Assembly (NCBI GenBank): GCA_002914845.1
Contig: JXTC01000074.1
Location: 703,636 to 767,635, forward strand
DNA length: 64,000 nt
Source: Trema orientale
Taxonomy: Eukaryota > Streptophyta > Magnoliopsida > Rosales > Cannabaceae
Reading direction: 5' to 3'
Made by a program: the position numbers and the translations under genes. This document shows, in pieces, positions 1-9,474 of this stretch (positions are counted from its first letter, which is position 1; each line of letters opens with the position of its first letter). The notes under the pieces are model-generated. The model searched no databases. It was not told the origin of the DNA and worked only from the letters and a program-made list of their open reading frames with translations.

Positions 1-296
1 ACTCTAATAAAGCTATGGAACCTATACTCTAATTAAACTATGGCGTTACATACAACTAGTGCTTTTTAACATTTTTCTATTCGTTTAAGTGCCCAGCATT
101 TTGACTAAAATGCTGGATTCAATTTGTATATTGTAGAAATGGATGAAAAAAAAAATGTAGTACGTAACAAAATGTTGTTGTTGATTTTACTTTTATAAAA
201 TATAGGAAAATTAGGTGAAATACAATTTTTTAATAGTGAGTTTTAGAAAATACACATTTCTCAATCATTTTTAGATAAAATATACATATTTTTAAA

Positions 297-680
297 AAAA
301 GAGGGGAAAAAAAAAACTAAGGAACCTTAAGGCAAGAATGCCCCAAAAGGGGGGAAAAGGACAATTAAAGAATTAACAACAAAAAAAAGGGCAAAAAGGC
401 CAAAAAAGAAAACAAACCGGGGCAAAAAAAAAGGCCAAGGAACAGAAAAAAAGGAACCAACAAATCAAAAAAAAAAAAAAAATTGAAGTTTGGAACAAAA
501 AAATGGGGTAAAAAGGGTAAAAAAGAAGCCAAAAGCAACAAAAAAAGGGGCCGGGAAACCCAACCCCCACGGCCAACCAAAAAGGGGAACAATTGAAGAA
601 AAAAAGAACAACAAGAATTTTGAAATTAAAAAAAATTAAAAACTAAAAAAAAGGAACCAACAAAAAAATAATAAAAAAAA
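297..680. other. T-depleted, homopolymer-rich tract
   Basis: About 380 bases are made almost wholly of short A, G and C homopolymers, with very few T, unlike either side. The flanks carry an inverted pair of short sequences (TTTAGAAAATACACA on the left, GTGTATTTCCTAAAA on the right). It may be a low-quality consensus, or a real polypurine insertion. The remainder of 1-881 is AT-rich with no gene seen. Confidence 0.6.
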
Positions 681-881
681 GTGTATTTCCTAAAATACAC
701 TATGACAAAAATGTATTTTGCAAAGAACCCCTGTATACGTAATTTGTATATTATGCGTCAGATCATATTATCACAAGAAAATCACTTTTGTAGTAGTTTT
801 TAGAGGGAGATCATCCAATGTGCTGTCTAGCTTTTAATTAGCTCAGTGTGTGGGACTCGGATCCTCTAGCTGGAAATTCTG

Positions 882-2246
882 TCCAACTCTCTGTCTATCA
901 AATAAAAACACACCATGTCATTATTATTATTATTATTATTTTGCCTCACACCCTTCTTTCTCATGTCTTCTCTAAATCTCTGTTTAAGCATTTCTTAAAA
1001 AGAAAATAAATTAAAACGCGTCCAAACTCACGTTGTTGTCACGTGTATTGCTTCCCATACCTTCCCTGCCACCTCTTATCTTCATCTTCTCTAAATCTCT
1101 ACTCTCCCTAAATTCTCCAGTATTGCTATTGATTCAAGAAGCTTTGTTTAATTACTTAATACTTCTTATAGTATAAAAGCTCATTATACCTGTCATGTTG
1201 TTGATACCAAACATTGGTATAACAACGAGATGATAAAATAACTATAAAAGAGATAAATAACAAAGTATTTTAAGTGGTTCATTCTTTCAAATAAAGAATT
1301 TACATACATTATAATCACTATTATTAACTATTCCTTCAATTACAAGAGGGTCTGATCCCTTATTCTAATCTACTTATCTTAATGTATAGGTAGAGGGGAT
1401 CTTAATGGATAAGAAAAGTAAATATTTGAATTTAATTTGAATAAATAGTACAAAATCACGTTATATTTAAATTTATGGATATTTGATCCTAATTTCTCAG
1501 AATTTGACTAATTTAAATTAATGAAATCTCGATCTGCAGTGCAACTCGCTTATCAAGCAAAAATGGTATACTCAATCTCGACTGGCTCCAAATAAGTCAG
1601 CTTCTCTTCGAGCAGCTGAAAAATTCGTGCACAACCCATGTGATATATCTACATTAAAAAAAACACAAATACATAACCTAGGTTTTATTGTCGTATCACC
1701 TTCCTACTCCCAACCCGAACCATTAAGGTTTTTTTTCCCCTCTTAACATGCTTTATTAGGTAAACCAAGGGATTAGTATTACCTCGTCATCGTATATATC
1801 ACCCTGGGTTATATGAACAACTACAAAAAAACTTACATTGGGTGAACTTAAAATTGCGATTTGGATCCTCTCTCTCAAAAAGAAAATGCGATTTGAATTA
1901 TGACTTACATTTAATTTCTCTAATGTATACTTAAATTTGATGAGCCAATTTAGGTTCATATTCTTATTTGTTTAGGTGTTTTGATTTAGAAACTACAAAG
2001 GAAAGTACATGAATCAATGCCACTATAGAATTTGGGAATGGGATTCTTTTTTTCTAAAAGAGTTAAGAAATATTTGAGAGGAAGGAAAAAAGCAACAACC
2101 CCTAGGATAGGGGTATTATTGTATTAGTAGAACTAAAAGCTTAAACGAAGATTTCTTCTATTAAAGAAGACGTGAGAAAGATGAGTGAGGCCGAAAAAAA
2201 AAAATAATGACATGGTGTGTTTTTATTTGATAGACAGAGAGTTGGA
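882..2246. mobile_element. Non-autonomous TIR element, about 1.37 kb
   Basis: The ends form an inverted repeat. Bases 883-925 and 2203-2245 are perfect complements over 43 bp (starting CCAACTCTCTGTCTATC), and similarity continues inward, with (TTA)n slippage at 921-942, to about 1000 and 2130. No transposase frame lies inside and no target duplication is clear. A MULE-like or other TIR derivative is likely. Confidence 0.7.
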
Positions 2247-2399
2247 TAGGGTTTCTGAACAGAAGATGTATGGGTACATTATTTGATATTGAGAAATTAG
2301 AGTTTCAATCTTACTCACTCTTATTTTGAAAATAACAGACATTTGATTTATTATTAATGATTTAAATTGAGTGTGTAATTAAACAGTTTTAAAATTCTA

Positions 2400-3810
2400 G
2401 CTCTAGTTAATTAAGAAATCAAGCTTGAAGATAGATGCATGTAGATCTATTAGAATCAAGCTTGAAGATGGACAATTAAGATACAAGACCGTATCTAGAT
2501 AAGGTATATTTTATGTCTTAGTCTTGTACTTGGTTTATTGCATTGCACAAAATATTCTCTTTAAAATGGCTCATAAATTTTCCAAATGAATTTTCTTACA
2601 AATCTTCAAAGAAATAACTAAACTTTAAATTGACTATTTACTTAATTGTTTGAAAATAAATATCATTTTCACTCTAGCTAAAATATCTTTGAGAAGTTAT
2701 CTTTTAATGTTAAAAATATTTAGAAAAGAAAAAGTTTTAAAAAATGACCAAAATTTGGATCAAAGAAAACATTTACTGGTTCCTGACCTATTTTGGTTGA
2801 CCAGGGTTGGACGACCAAAATAGCAGTCAAAAATGACCGTTAGAACTGAACTGGCATGTCAAACTCCAACAGCTAATTTTTTGGTCGACCAAAATGATTT
2901 TTAGTAGACCAAAATTTTGGCAGAGAGTATCTAACAGTCAAAAAACAGCTAATTTTTTAAGATAACTTTATATAGAGCTAAGTTTGACGACTTAGAACAA
3001 TATAATACGAACTTATATTGATACGTAATAAGTTTCTAAGTGCAAAAACTATCTTTTACTCAACTTTAACTTTCAAATCATATTGAGCTAATTTTAGAGT
3101 ATCTTTTGTGTATTGGTCTCAAATCTCCTAAGCCAAAATTGTATTCATTATTTTGTAAGGAGAGTTTGTGAGTGAGTATTCACTCTTGATTATTGAAAAA
3201 ATATTGAGTATGAGGTGAAGTTGGTACTGGATTCATAAACAACCCAATTTAGGTAATATTGCCACCGAAGATAAACTACCCGAGTATAGGTGAGGTTGTC
3301 ACCAGAATCTAAACAACCTGTGAGTTGGTAAGATTAGTACCATTGTCTAAACAATCCATATAGGTGAGGTTGGTACTAGAGTCTAAACAATCCGAGGATA
3401 GGCGTGATAGAACTGGAGTCAAAACTATTATAAAATGGTTGAGTAAGCCTAAGAAGAATTCATTCCATTTGTTAAAAAGTCTGTTAAGCCTATAATCTTG
3501 ATCCATTAGTGGAAAGCTCAAAGCAAGTTACTAAAAGCCAGGGATGTAGGCAAATCGTCAGGTTTGTCGAACCTCATAAAAATCGAGTTTGTATTTTCTC
3601 TATCTATACACTCTTTACTTTATTGCAAACTATTTGATTGTGTGTTTGATATTTAGTGTACTTAATTTACTTGGTATTATTGTTTTATATTTGGTATTAT
3701 TATTTATTTAGCTTTAAAATTTCAAAATAGTGGTCTATGGTTTTATATAGTTGAAAAGTTTCTTAATAAGTTTTAAAATCCAATTTACCCCTCCTCTTAG
3801 GTTGTCAATC
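2400..3810. mobile_element. LTR-retrotransposon remnant (Copia-like LTR debris)
   Basis: The stretch ends near CCAATTTACCCCTCCTCTTA, a form often seen at the end of plant Copia LTR or leader sequence. It also contains a GGATGTAGGCAAAT-type segment around 3543 and degenerate repeats. No coding frame survives. The boundaries are approximate and the family assignment is from pattern memory. Confidence 0.4.
3190..3405. repeat. Degenerate ~40-50 bp tandem repeats
   Basis: Four to five units share the pattern TATAGGTGAGGTTGGTAC followed by a CTAAACAA(C/T)CC core. They lie within the LTR-like remnant. Confidence 0.6.
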
Positions 3811-4033
3811 TTGGGTTATCAATCTTGGGCTAATACTTTTAAGATATATTCTCACAAGTGCTTCAAAAATACAAGATTGATATCCATATGGTCGAACTTT
3901 ATACCGATTGTTTCTCAAGTTGTATCCCAATTTTCAATGCATTTTCTGTCTTTTTCTTATTGATTTTCTCAATGGCATGCTAGATCGTAACCGTGACAAA
4001 AATTATTTAGAAGTTTGATGAATTAAATTTATA

Positions 4034-4606
4034 ATTAGAGATGTTCAAAATCTACACGATTCAATTCAATCTGCATGGACCGATCCCATCTAAATCACAA
4101 AGTATGGATATTTACACATGTGTAGAATAGATTAGATTGAATTTCTGAAATCTGTACTTCTACAAATAGGATATAATTTTTACCTTGAAAGTAACTAATC
4201 CATTCCAATACGCACTTAAATTATACATATTGAAAAATTATATATCTATAATTTGCACATTTTTATAATTTATATGTGTTATAAAATATTCTACAGGTTG
4301 TAGTTTAAGGCATAAAATTTTACTAAATAACCTACTGTACATGATTATTACTTTCTAAAACACAAAAGCCCAACCTTTTGCAAAAAATAAATAATCAAAA
4401 ACTAAAAAACTAATATAAAGCCTAGCTATACATGCCTATTAATCACGCTCAAATAATTGATCCACTCTACATATTCACGGATCGGATTGGATTGACATAA
4501 AGAATTTATGCGCGCTAGATTGGATGTGATTTTTGAAGTTGCATTTAGTACGGATCGGATGTAATATACCTAAAGAGTGCGGATTGAATTAGATGAACAC
4601 TCTAAT
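4034..4606. mobile_element. MITE-like TIR element
   Basis: The left end begins ATTAGAGATGTTCA, and the complement of the right end begins ATTAGAGTGTTCA. Both then run into TTCAATTCAATC/TTCAATCCGC and GATCGGAT-type sequence. No coding frame is present. Confidence 0.6.
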
Positions 4607-4686
4607 TTGCAATTGTTTGAAAGCATCATAATTTCCATTTTAATAGTTTGGTAAATTACTTTGCTATGAGATCATGATCAAAATAG

Positions 4687-4709
4687 ATATATATATATAT
4701 ATATATATT
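4687..4709. repeat. (TA)n microsatellite
   Basis: A pure TA run lies in AT-rich DNA. No gene is seen in 4607-4964. Confidence 0.9.
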
Positions 4710-4964
4710 ATCTTTTATCATTAGTTTCATATGTATTTATACATTTATTTATATTAGTTATAAATAATGTGTGATAATATCTAAAAAGAAAAACCCATAA
4801 TTTTTAGCCATTCGGCAAAAAAATCTATGTCTATTTACTATTATCAATAAAATATTTTATTTATATTTTTTTTATCAATTCTCACCGAATTCACATAAAT
4901 AGTCAAAATTTGAGTTAAAATTGTTGAAAACGAATTTTTTAACTTTTGAAATTAGATAATAGAA

Positions 4965-5361
4965 NNNNNNNNNNNNNNNNNNNNNNNNNNNNNNNNNNNN
5001 NNNNNNNNNNNNNNNNNNNNNNNNNNNNNNNNNNNNNNNNNNNNNNNNNNNNNNNNNNNNNNNNNNNNNNNNNNNNNNNNNNNNNNNNNNNNNNNNNNNN
5101 NNNNNNNNNNNNNNNNNNNNNNNNNNNNNNNNNNNNNNNNNNNNNNNNNNNNNNNNNNNNNNNNNNNNNNNNNNNNNNNNNNNNNNNNNNNNNNNNNNNN
5201 NNNNNNNNNNNNNNNNNNNNNNNNNNNNNNNNNNNNNNNNNNNNNNNNNNNNNNNNNNNNNNNNNNNNNNNNNNNNNNNNNNNNNNNNNNNNNNNNNNNN
5301 NNNNNNNNNNNNNNNNNNNNNNNNNNNNNNNNNNNNNNNNNNNNNNNNNNNNNNNNNNNNN
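4965..5361. other. Assembly gap (397 N)
   Basis: A run of N. Any frame across it is meaningless. Confidence 1.
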
Positions 5362-5374
5362 GGATAATATTAAG

Positions 5375-5768
5375 AAGGGTTTGTGGCACTAAAGGTCATT
5401 GAATTCCTTATATTGTGACCATTTGGTCCTTGAACTAAAAAGATGTCCAGAAAAATCTTTGAATTAACCTATTAGTGATAATAATGTCTTTTTTGATTAA
5501 AATTAAGGACTTTTAGAAAGGAATAAGAGGCATTCTCAAATCTTAGTAACTTAACTGCATATTTGAAAGAAAAGAATTTTGATTTAATTGCACGTTACAG
5601 ACTTTTTCTTACTTCTAATTTTTAACACTTTTGATAGTTTTTGATAAAAAAAATGACGTTATTGTCATTAATTAGTTAATTCAGGGATTTTTCTGATCAT
5701 TTATTTAGTTCAAGGATCAATTAATCGTTAATTGAAGAATTCAGTGATTATTAGTGCCACGAACCCTT
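5375..5768. mobile_element. MITE with ~120 bp terminal inverted repeats
   Basis: The left end AAGGGTTTGTGGCACTAA and the complement of the right end AAAGGGTTCGTGGCACTAA match. Pairing continues through TGAATTC, a TCCTTGAACTAAA segment and a CAGAAAAATC segment. It starts 13 bases after the gap, so its left flank cannot be checked and no target duplication is seen. Confidence 0.75.
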
Positions 5769-6103
5769 TCAAAAATACCAAACACTTTTAGCTTTTTAGT
5801 TTTTTTTTTTTAAATTATTAATATCAAATAAAACCTTTTAATTGTGTTTTCTACAAATCTCCTCAAACTCGCATAAAACGGTCAAAATTAGAGTTTAAAA
5901 TTGTTGCAAGTATGTGTTTAGATGTCCATTATAATGGAGTATTTTACAAGCCCAAGAATTTATTGAATGAAGAGAGATTTAGCCATATAAATTTGTGGAT
6001 ATAATTTGGTACAAAAGCCAAGTAAAATATGTGACCATAATTTACTCTAGCAAATGTGTGGATATACCTTACCTAAATAAACATGTGACAATGGTTCACC
6101 CAA

Positions 6104-6331
6104 GGAAATAATGGTTGTAGTTTATTCACCAATGTCTATAGAGACATTTGTAAGAGTTTAGTAGCTCATTCAAATCATTTTCTTTTCTCTAAGAAAGAAT
6201 TCATTCTCTCATATGTAGGAAATAAATGGTTGTAGTTTATTCATCAATGTCTATAAATAAAAACATTTGTAAGAGTTTATGTATCTCATTCGAATTATTT
6301 TATTTTCTCTAAGAAAGAATTCATTCTTTCC
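6104..6331. repeat. Tandem duplication, ~110 bp unit
   Basis: Two copies (6104-6210 and 6218-6331) share GTTGTAGTTTATTC, a CAATGTCTATA segment, ACATTTGTAAGAGTTTA and CTCTAAGAAAGAATTCATTC. They lie in otherwise featureless DNA between two MITEs. Confidence 0.75.
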
Positions 6332-6341
6332 TATCTTTTTC

Positions 6342-6421
6342 TTTGTGTTGATATTCTTAAGCTATAATATATTTTATATTATTTGTGTTGATATTCTTAA
6401 GTTATAATATATTCTATATTA
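6342..6421. repeat. Tandem duplication, 40 bp unit
   Basis: Two near-identical 40 bp units begin TTTGTGTTGATATTCTTAAG. Confidence 0.8.
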
Positions 6422-6441
6422 TTTGTAACATACACAATATT

Positions 6442-6772
6442 AGGGTTAATGGCACCATTGGTCCCCAACCTATTACTACTTTAGTATATTAATCCTCAAC
6501 CTATTTTTTTTGGTCTTTAAGTACTGAAAGTTTCTTTTTTTTTTTAAGCACCATTGGTCATTTTTAGCACCATTGCTAAAAAATTGAAAAATCAAGATTA
6601 ATGGTGCAAAATTTCTCTCATTCAAATGAATTTTAATGGAATTTTGGATGGAGTATGTCAAAGAGACCAATAGCGCTAAAAAGAGAAACGTAGTACTTAC
6701 ATACCAAAAAAAAATTGAGGACTACTGTGCTAAAATGATAATAAATTGAGGACGAATAATGCCATTTACCCT
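6442..6772. mobile_element. MITE with 8 bp target duplication beside the ABCG 3' end
   Basis: A 331 bp element with ends AGGGTTAATGGCA (left) and AGGGTAAATGGCA (complement of right). Arms of about 85 bp pair through TCCTCAA and TAAGTACT segments. ACAATATT flanks it on both sides (6434-6441 and 6773-6780). An 8 bp duplication suits hAT, or Mutator if one base is lost. It ends 103 bases past the ABCG stop, so it may touch that gene's 3' UTR. Confidence 0.85.
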
Positions 6773-6875
6773 ACAATATTATACAAAAATCAGGACAAAA
6801 GTAGACTAACGAATTTAATAATAAAATCACAGTTAAGGTGTCTCCCAAAGAGGACCACCACTTCTTCTTCCACTT

Positions 6876-9374
6876 TTACTTCCTCTTATTTTTCCTCCCA
6901 AGCAACAACGAAACATAAAACAGAATCCTGTAAAAGAAACCCCAAGCCACCAAAACCCCCAAGCATTCCCACTTACTCAGCTCACTGATTCCCAACTCCT
7001 TCAAAACATCCAAACCATTCATCAAGCACGTGGTGCCCGTCACGTTCACTCCCGCCGCCGCGCTCAGGTTCCCCAACACCACCTCCTTCACGGCGGGCGG
7101 CGCGGTGGCGAACGGCGTGTCGTCGAACAACTCGAGTCCCCTCTCGAAACACCTCGCCGGGTCCCGGAACTCGCTCCTCATCACTGCCTCGTACGGGTAC
7201 TTGATCAAGGAGAGGTAGTGGAACCAAATCCAGTAATCCGGGATCCGATTCCGGCTAATGAAGAACCCGCTCAAGAGGAGGAAGTAAGCCGAGACCGCCA
7301 CCACCACCGTGTACCCGACCAGCACGTGCGAGACCAAGCCGGAGAGGAACACCACCAGGGAGTTTCCGGCCCAGAACGAGCCGGAGACGACTGAGAGGTA
7401 GAAGGCGAAGCCGGAGAGTCCTCCGGCGAGTCCCACGGCCCAGAACGTCGCCGTCGAGAACCCGAGTGAGAGAACGAGGAGGAGAGGGAGGACCGTGATC
7501 GCGTGGGAGAGGGTGTAGGAGAGCCTACGGTAGGCGTTGAAGGCGGTCTCTCTGGTGAAGATGAACCGCTCTTGGAGCAAGAGAGGGAGAGACTGGCAGC
7601 TGGAAAAGTAGGTGGTGGAGATGGCGAAGGCGAAGAACCCCATTCGTTCTCGGATTCCTCTCATGGAATCGTCCAGCCGCCAATAAATGGTGGCCAGTAA
7701 AAGACCCGTCGTTAGAACCGTCATCAAAGGAGTCACGAACAGCCCTGGGGTTCTCCTCAAATTGATCATCGAGCGCTTTGTGAGAACCAGGACTTCGACC
7801 CAGATGGGGTTCGCGAAATTGGGGATCCCGGAGGAAAATTTGCCGTCGCCGGAGGCGGCCTTGTTGTTTTTGTTGGAGGTTATAAACTTTCCTCTGGAAA
7901 TGCCGGCGATTAATGCTTCTTTGAGGGGCGGAACTCGCCGGTCGTCGGTGCCGGCGCCGTCGCCGGAGTTTTTGTTGAACTCGACTAAGCTGGTTATTCC
8001 GGCGGGTGAAGCTTCGACCTCGGAGATGAGATCGAGCATGAACTCGACCTGGTTAGTTTTTTCTGGAATTGGGTACCCGAAAGCAGAGCAAAACAGGGGA
8101 AGGTTTCCCGGAGAACCCTTATAAACCATTCTTCCGTCGGAGAGGAAGATCAACCGGTCAAGCAAGTCGAGAATTCGATAACTCGGCTGGTGTACGGACA
8201 CTACTACTACACTTCCACTCTCAGCGATTCTCTTCAGAACTTTGACCACCATGAACGCGCTCGTGGAGTCGAGCCCCGAAGTGGGTTCATCCAAGAAGAG
8301 CAAAATCGGGTCGTGGATCACGCCGATGCCGATCGAGACCCGTCTCCTCTCTCCGCCGGAGACTCCGCGGTGACCCTCGTCGCCAATTATGGTGTTGGCC
8401 GCGCTTCGGAGCCCCAGCTGGTCTGTCAGTGCCTGAACTCGGGCCTTCTTCCTCGACTCCGGTAGCGTCCTCGGGAGCCGAAACTCCGCCGCGAAGGTGA
8501 GTGTTTCTTCGACCGTGAGCATCGGGTACAAGAGATCGTCCTGCATTACGTACCCAGTAATCGCTTTCGAGAGCCGCGACTCTACGAACTCGCCGTTTAG
8601 AGTCACGGTTCCTTTCAAGCTCTCTTTCTCGATTCGATTAGCCAGAGCATCGATCAGTGTCGTTTTCCCTGATCCGCTCGCGCCCAACAAAGCCAGAATT
8701 TCTCCGTCGTACGCTTCGCCCGAGATGTCGTTCAGAATGGTCTTCTCTCCCGGCTCGGGGGCTCTCCGGAATGACCTGAGCTTGTTTCGACGAAGCTTGA
8801 CGCTGTATGTGAGATTACTGAAACAGAGCACAAACGACAATGGCCGTGGCTCGTTTTGAGTGACCTCGGCGATGTCGATCACCTGGTGGTGCGAAGTTGA
8901 GGGTGTTATCTCTTCTCCCTGTACGTCGTCGTTTCGTGGTGGAAGCTGTTCTAATTCTGTTGTCGTAGTTGAGGGTCTTATCTCTTCTCCTTGTACGTCG
9001 TCGTTTCGTGGTGGAAGCTGTTCTAATTCTATTGTCGTAGTCGAGGGTGTTATCTCTTCTCCTTCTCCTTGTACGTCGTCGTTTCGTGGTGGAAGCTGTT
9101 CTAATTCTATTGTCGTAGTCGAGGGTGTTATCTCTTCTCCTTCTCCTTGTACGTCGTCGTTTCGTGGTGGAAGCTGTTCTAATTCTGTTGTCGTAGTCGA
9201 GGGCGTTATCTCTTCTCCTGGTGGAACCTGTTCTAATTCTGTTGTCGTAGTCGAGGGTGTTAGTGCGTCGTCGTTTCGTGGTGGAACCCGTTCTAATTCT
9301 GTTGTCGCAGTCGAGGGTGTTATCTCCTCTTCTTGGACGTTGTCGTTTCGTGGTGGAGGCTGATCTGACTCCAT
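6876..9374 (-). CDS. ABCG (WBC) half-size ABC transporter with repeat-expanded N-terminus
   Basis: An intronless 832-codon frame encodes a half transporter in the reverse order typical of ABCG proteins: nucleotide-binding domain, then membrane domain. Visible motifs are Walker A GASGSGKT (231-238), Q-loop Gln278, signature VSGGERRR (338-345), Walker B ILLFLDE (357-363) and H-loop His395. About six hydrophobic segments follow (roughly 538-557, 568-588, 613-640, 645-670, 674-698, 799-816), and the C-terminus ends in basic residues. The domain sequence and lack of introns resemble the Arabidopsis ABCG1/2/6/16/20 clade, known for plasma-membrane export of lipid or barrier-polymer precursors; this gene's substrate is not visible. 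Residues 1-160 are six to seven acidic, Thr/Pro-rich repeats, making the protein about 100 residues longer than usual for the clade. The Met at 9372-9374 is chosen because it is the first Met of the open frame and follows a plausible TATA box. No second copy lies in the window. Confidence 0.95.
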   Translation of the reverse strand: MESDQPPPRNDNVQEEEITPSTATTELERVPPRNDDALTPSTTTTELEQVPPGEEITPSTTTTELEQLPPRNDDVQGEGEEITPSTTTIELEQLPPRNDDVQGEGEEITPSTTTIELEQLPPRNDDVQGEEIRPSTTTTELEQLPPRNDDVQGEEITPSTSHHQVIDIAEVTQNEPRPLSFVLCFSNLTYSVKLRRNKLRSFRRAPEPGEKTILNDISGEAYDGEILALLGASGSGKTTLIDALANRIEKESLKGTVTLNGEFVESRLSKAITGYVMQDDLLYPMLTVEETLTFAAEFRLPRTLPESRKKARVQALTDQLGLRSAANTIIGDEGHRGVSGGERRRVSIGIGVIHDPILLFLDEPTSGLDSTSAFMVVKVLKRIAESGSVVVVSVHQPSYRILDLLDRLIFLSDGRMVYKGSPGNLPLFCSAFGYPIPEKTNQVEFMLDLISEVEASPAGITSLVEFNKNSGDGAGTDDRRVPPLKEALIAGISRGKFITSNKNNKAASGDGKFSSGIPNFANPIWVEVLVLTKRSMINLRRTPGLFVTPLMTVLTTGLLLATIYWRLDDSMRGIRERMGFFAFAISTTYFSSCQSLPLLLQERFIFTRETAFNAYRRLSYTLSHAITVLPLLLVLSLGFSTATFWAVGLAGGLSGFAFYLSVVSGSFWAGNSLVVFLSGLVSHVLVGYTVVVAVSAYFLLLSGFFISRNRIPDYWIWFHYLSLIKYPYEAVMRSEFRDPARCFERGLELFDDTPFATAPPAVKEVVLGNLSAAAGVNVTGTTCLMNGLDVLKELGISELSKWECLGVLVAWGFFYRILFYVSLLLGRKNKRK
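8890..9367 (-). repeat. In-frame tandem repeats coding the ABCG N-terminus
   Basis: Six to seven imperfect units of about 54-78 bp, all multiples of three, encode [10 protein letters not shown](GE)EITP followed by [10 protein letters not shown] or close variants. Two neighbouring units are almost identical, which points to recent slippage or unequal exchange. The other frames of this stretch also stay open, giving long shadow ORFs on both strands with no independent support. Confidence 0.9.
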
Positions 9375-9453
9375 TGCCGTTTGTTAAAGGGCTGTTCAGT
9401 AGAAATATCACAACGCTGTCAGTAGGAGAGAGATGAGTATGATAGACTGAGTG

Positions 9454-9464
9454 TCATATATTTA
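9454..9464 (-). promoter_or_regulatory. Putative TATA box of the ABCG gene
   Basis: Read on the minus strand, TAAATATATGA lies about 80-90 bases upstream of the ATG, with a CT/CA-rich stretch between them. Position and sequence suit a plant TATA box; no transcript data are available. Confidence 0.5.
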
Positions 9465-9474
9465 CATTATTGTC

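Noticed and set aside
365..592. Two Phe-rich minus-strand frames
   Set aside because: They arise from the homopolymer tract and have no protein-like composition.
838..875. tRNA-like TTAGCTCAGTGTGTGGGAC
   Set aside because: It looks like a Pol III A box, but no B box or cloverleaf follows.
4946..5392. Frames crossing the N run
   Set aside because: They consist almost wholly of undefined bases.
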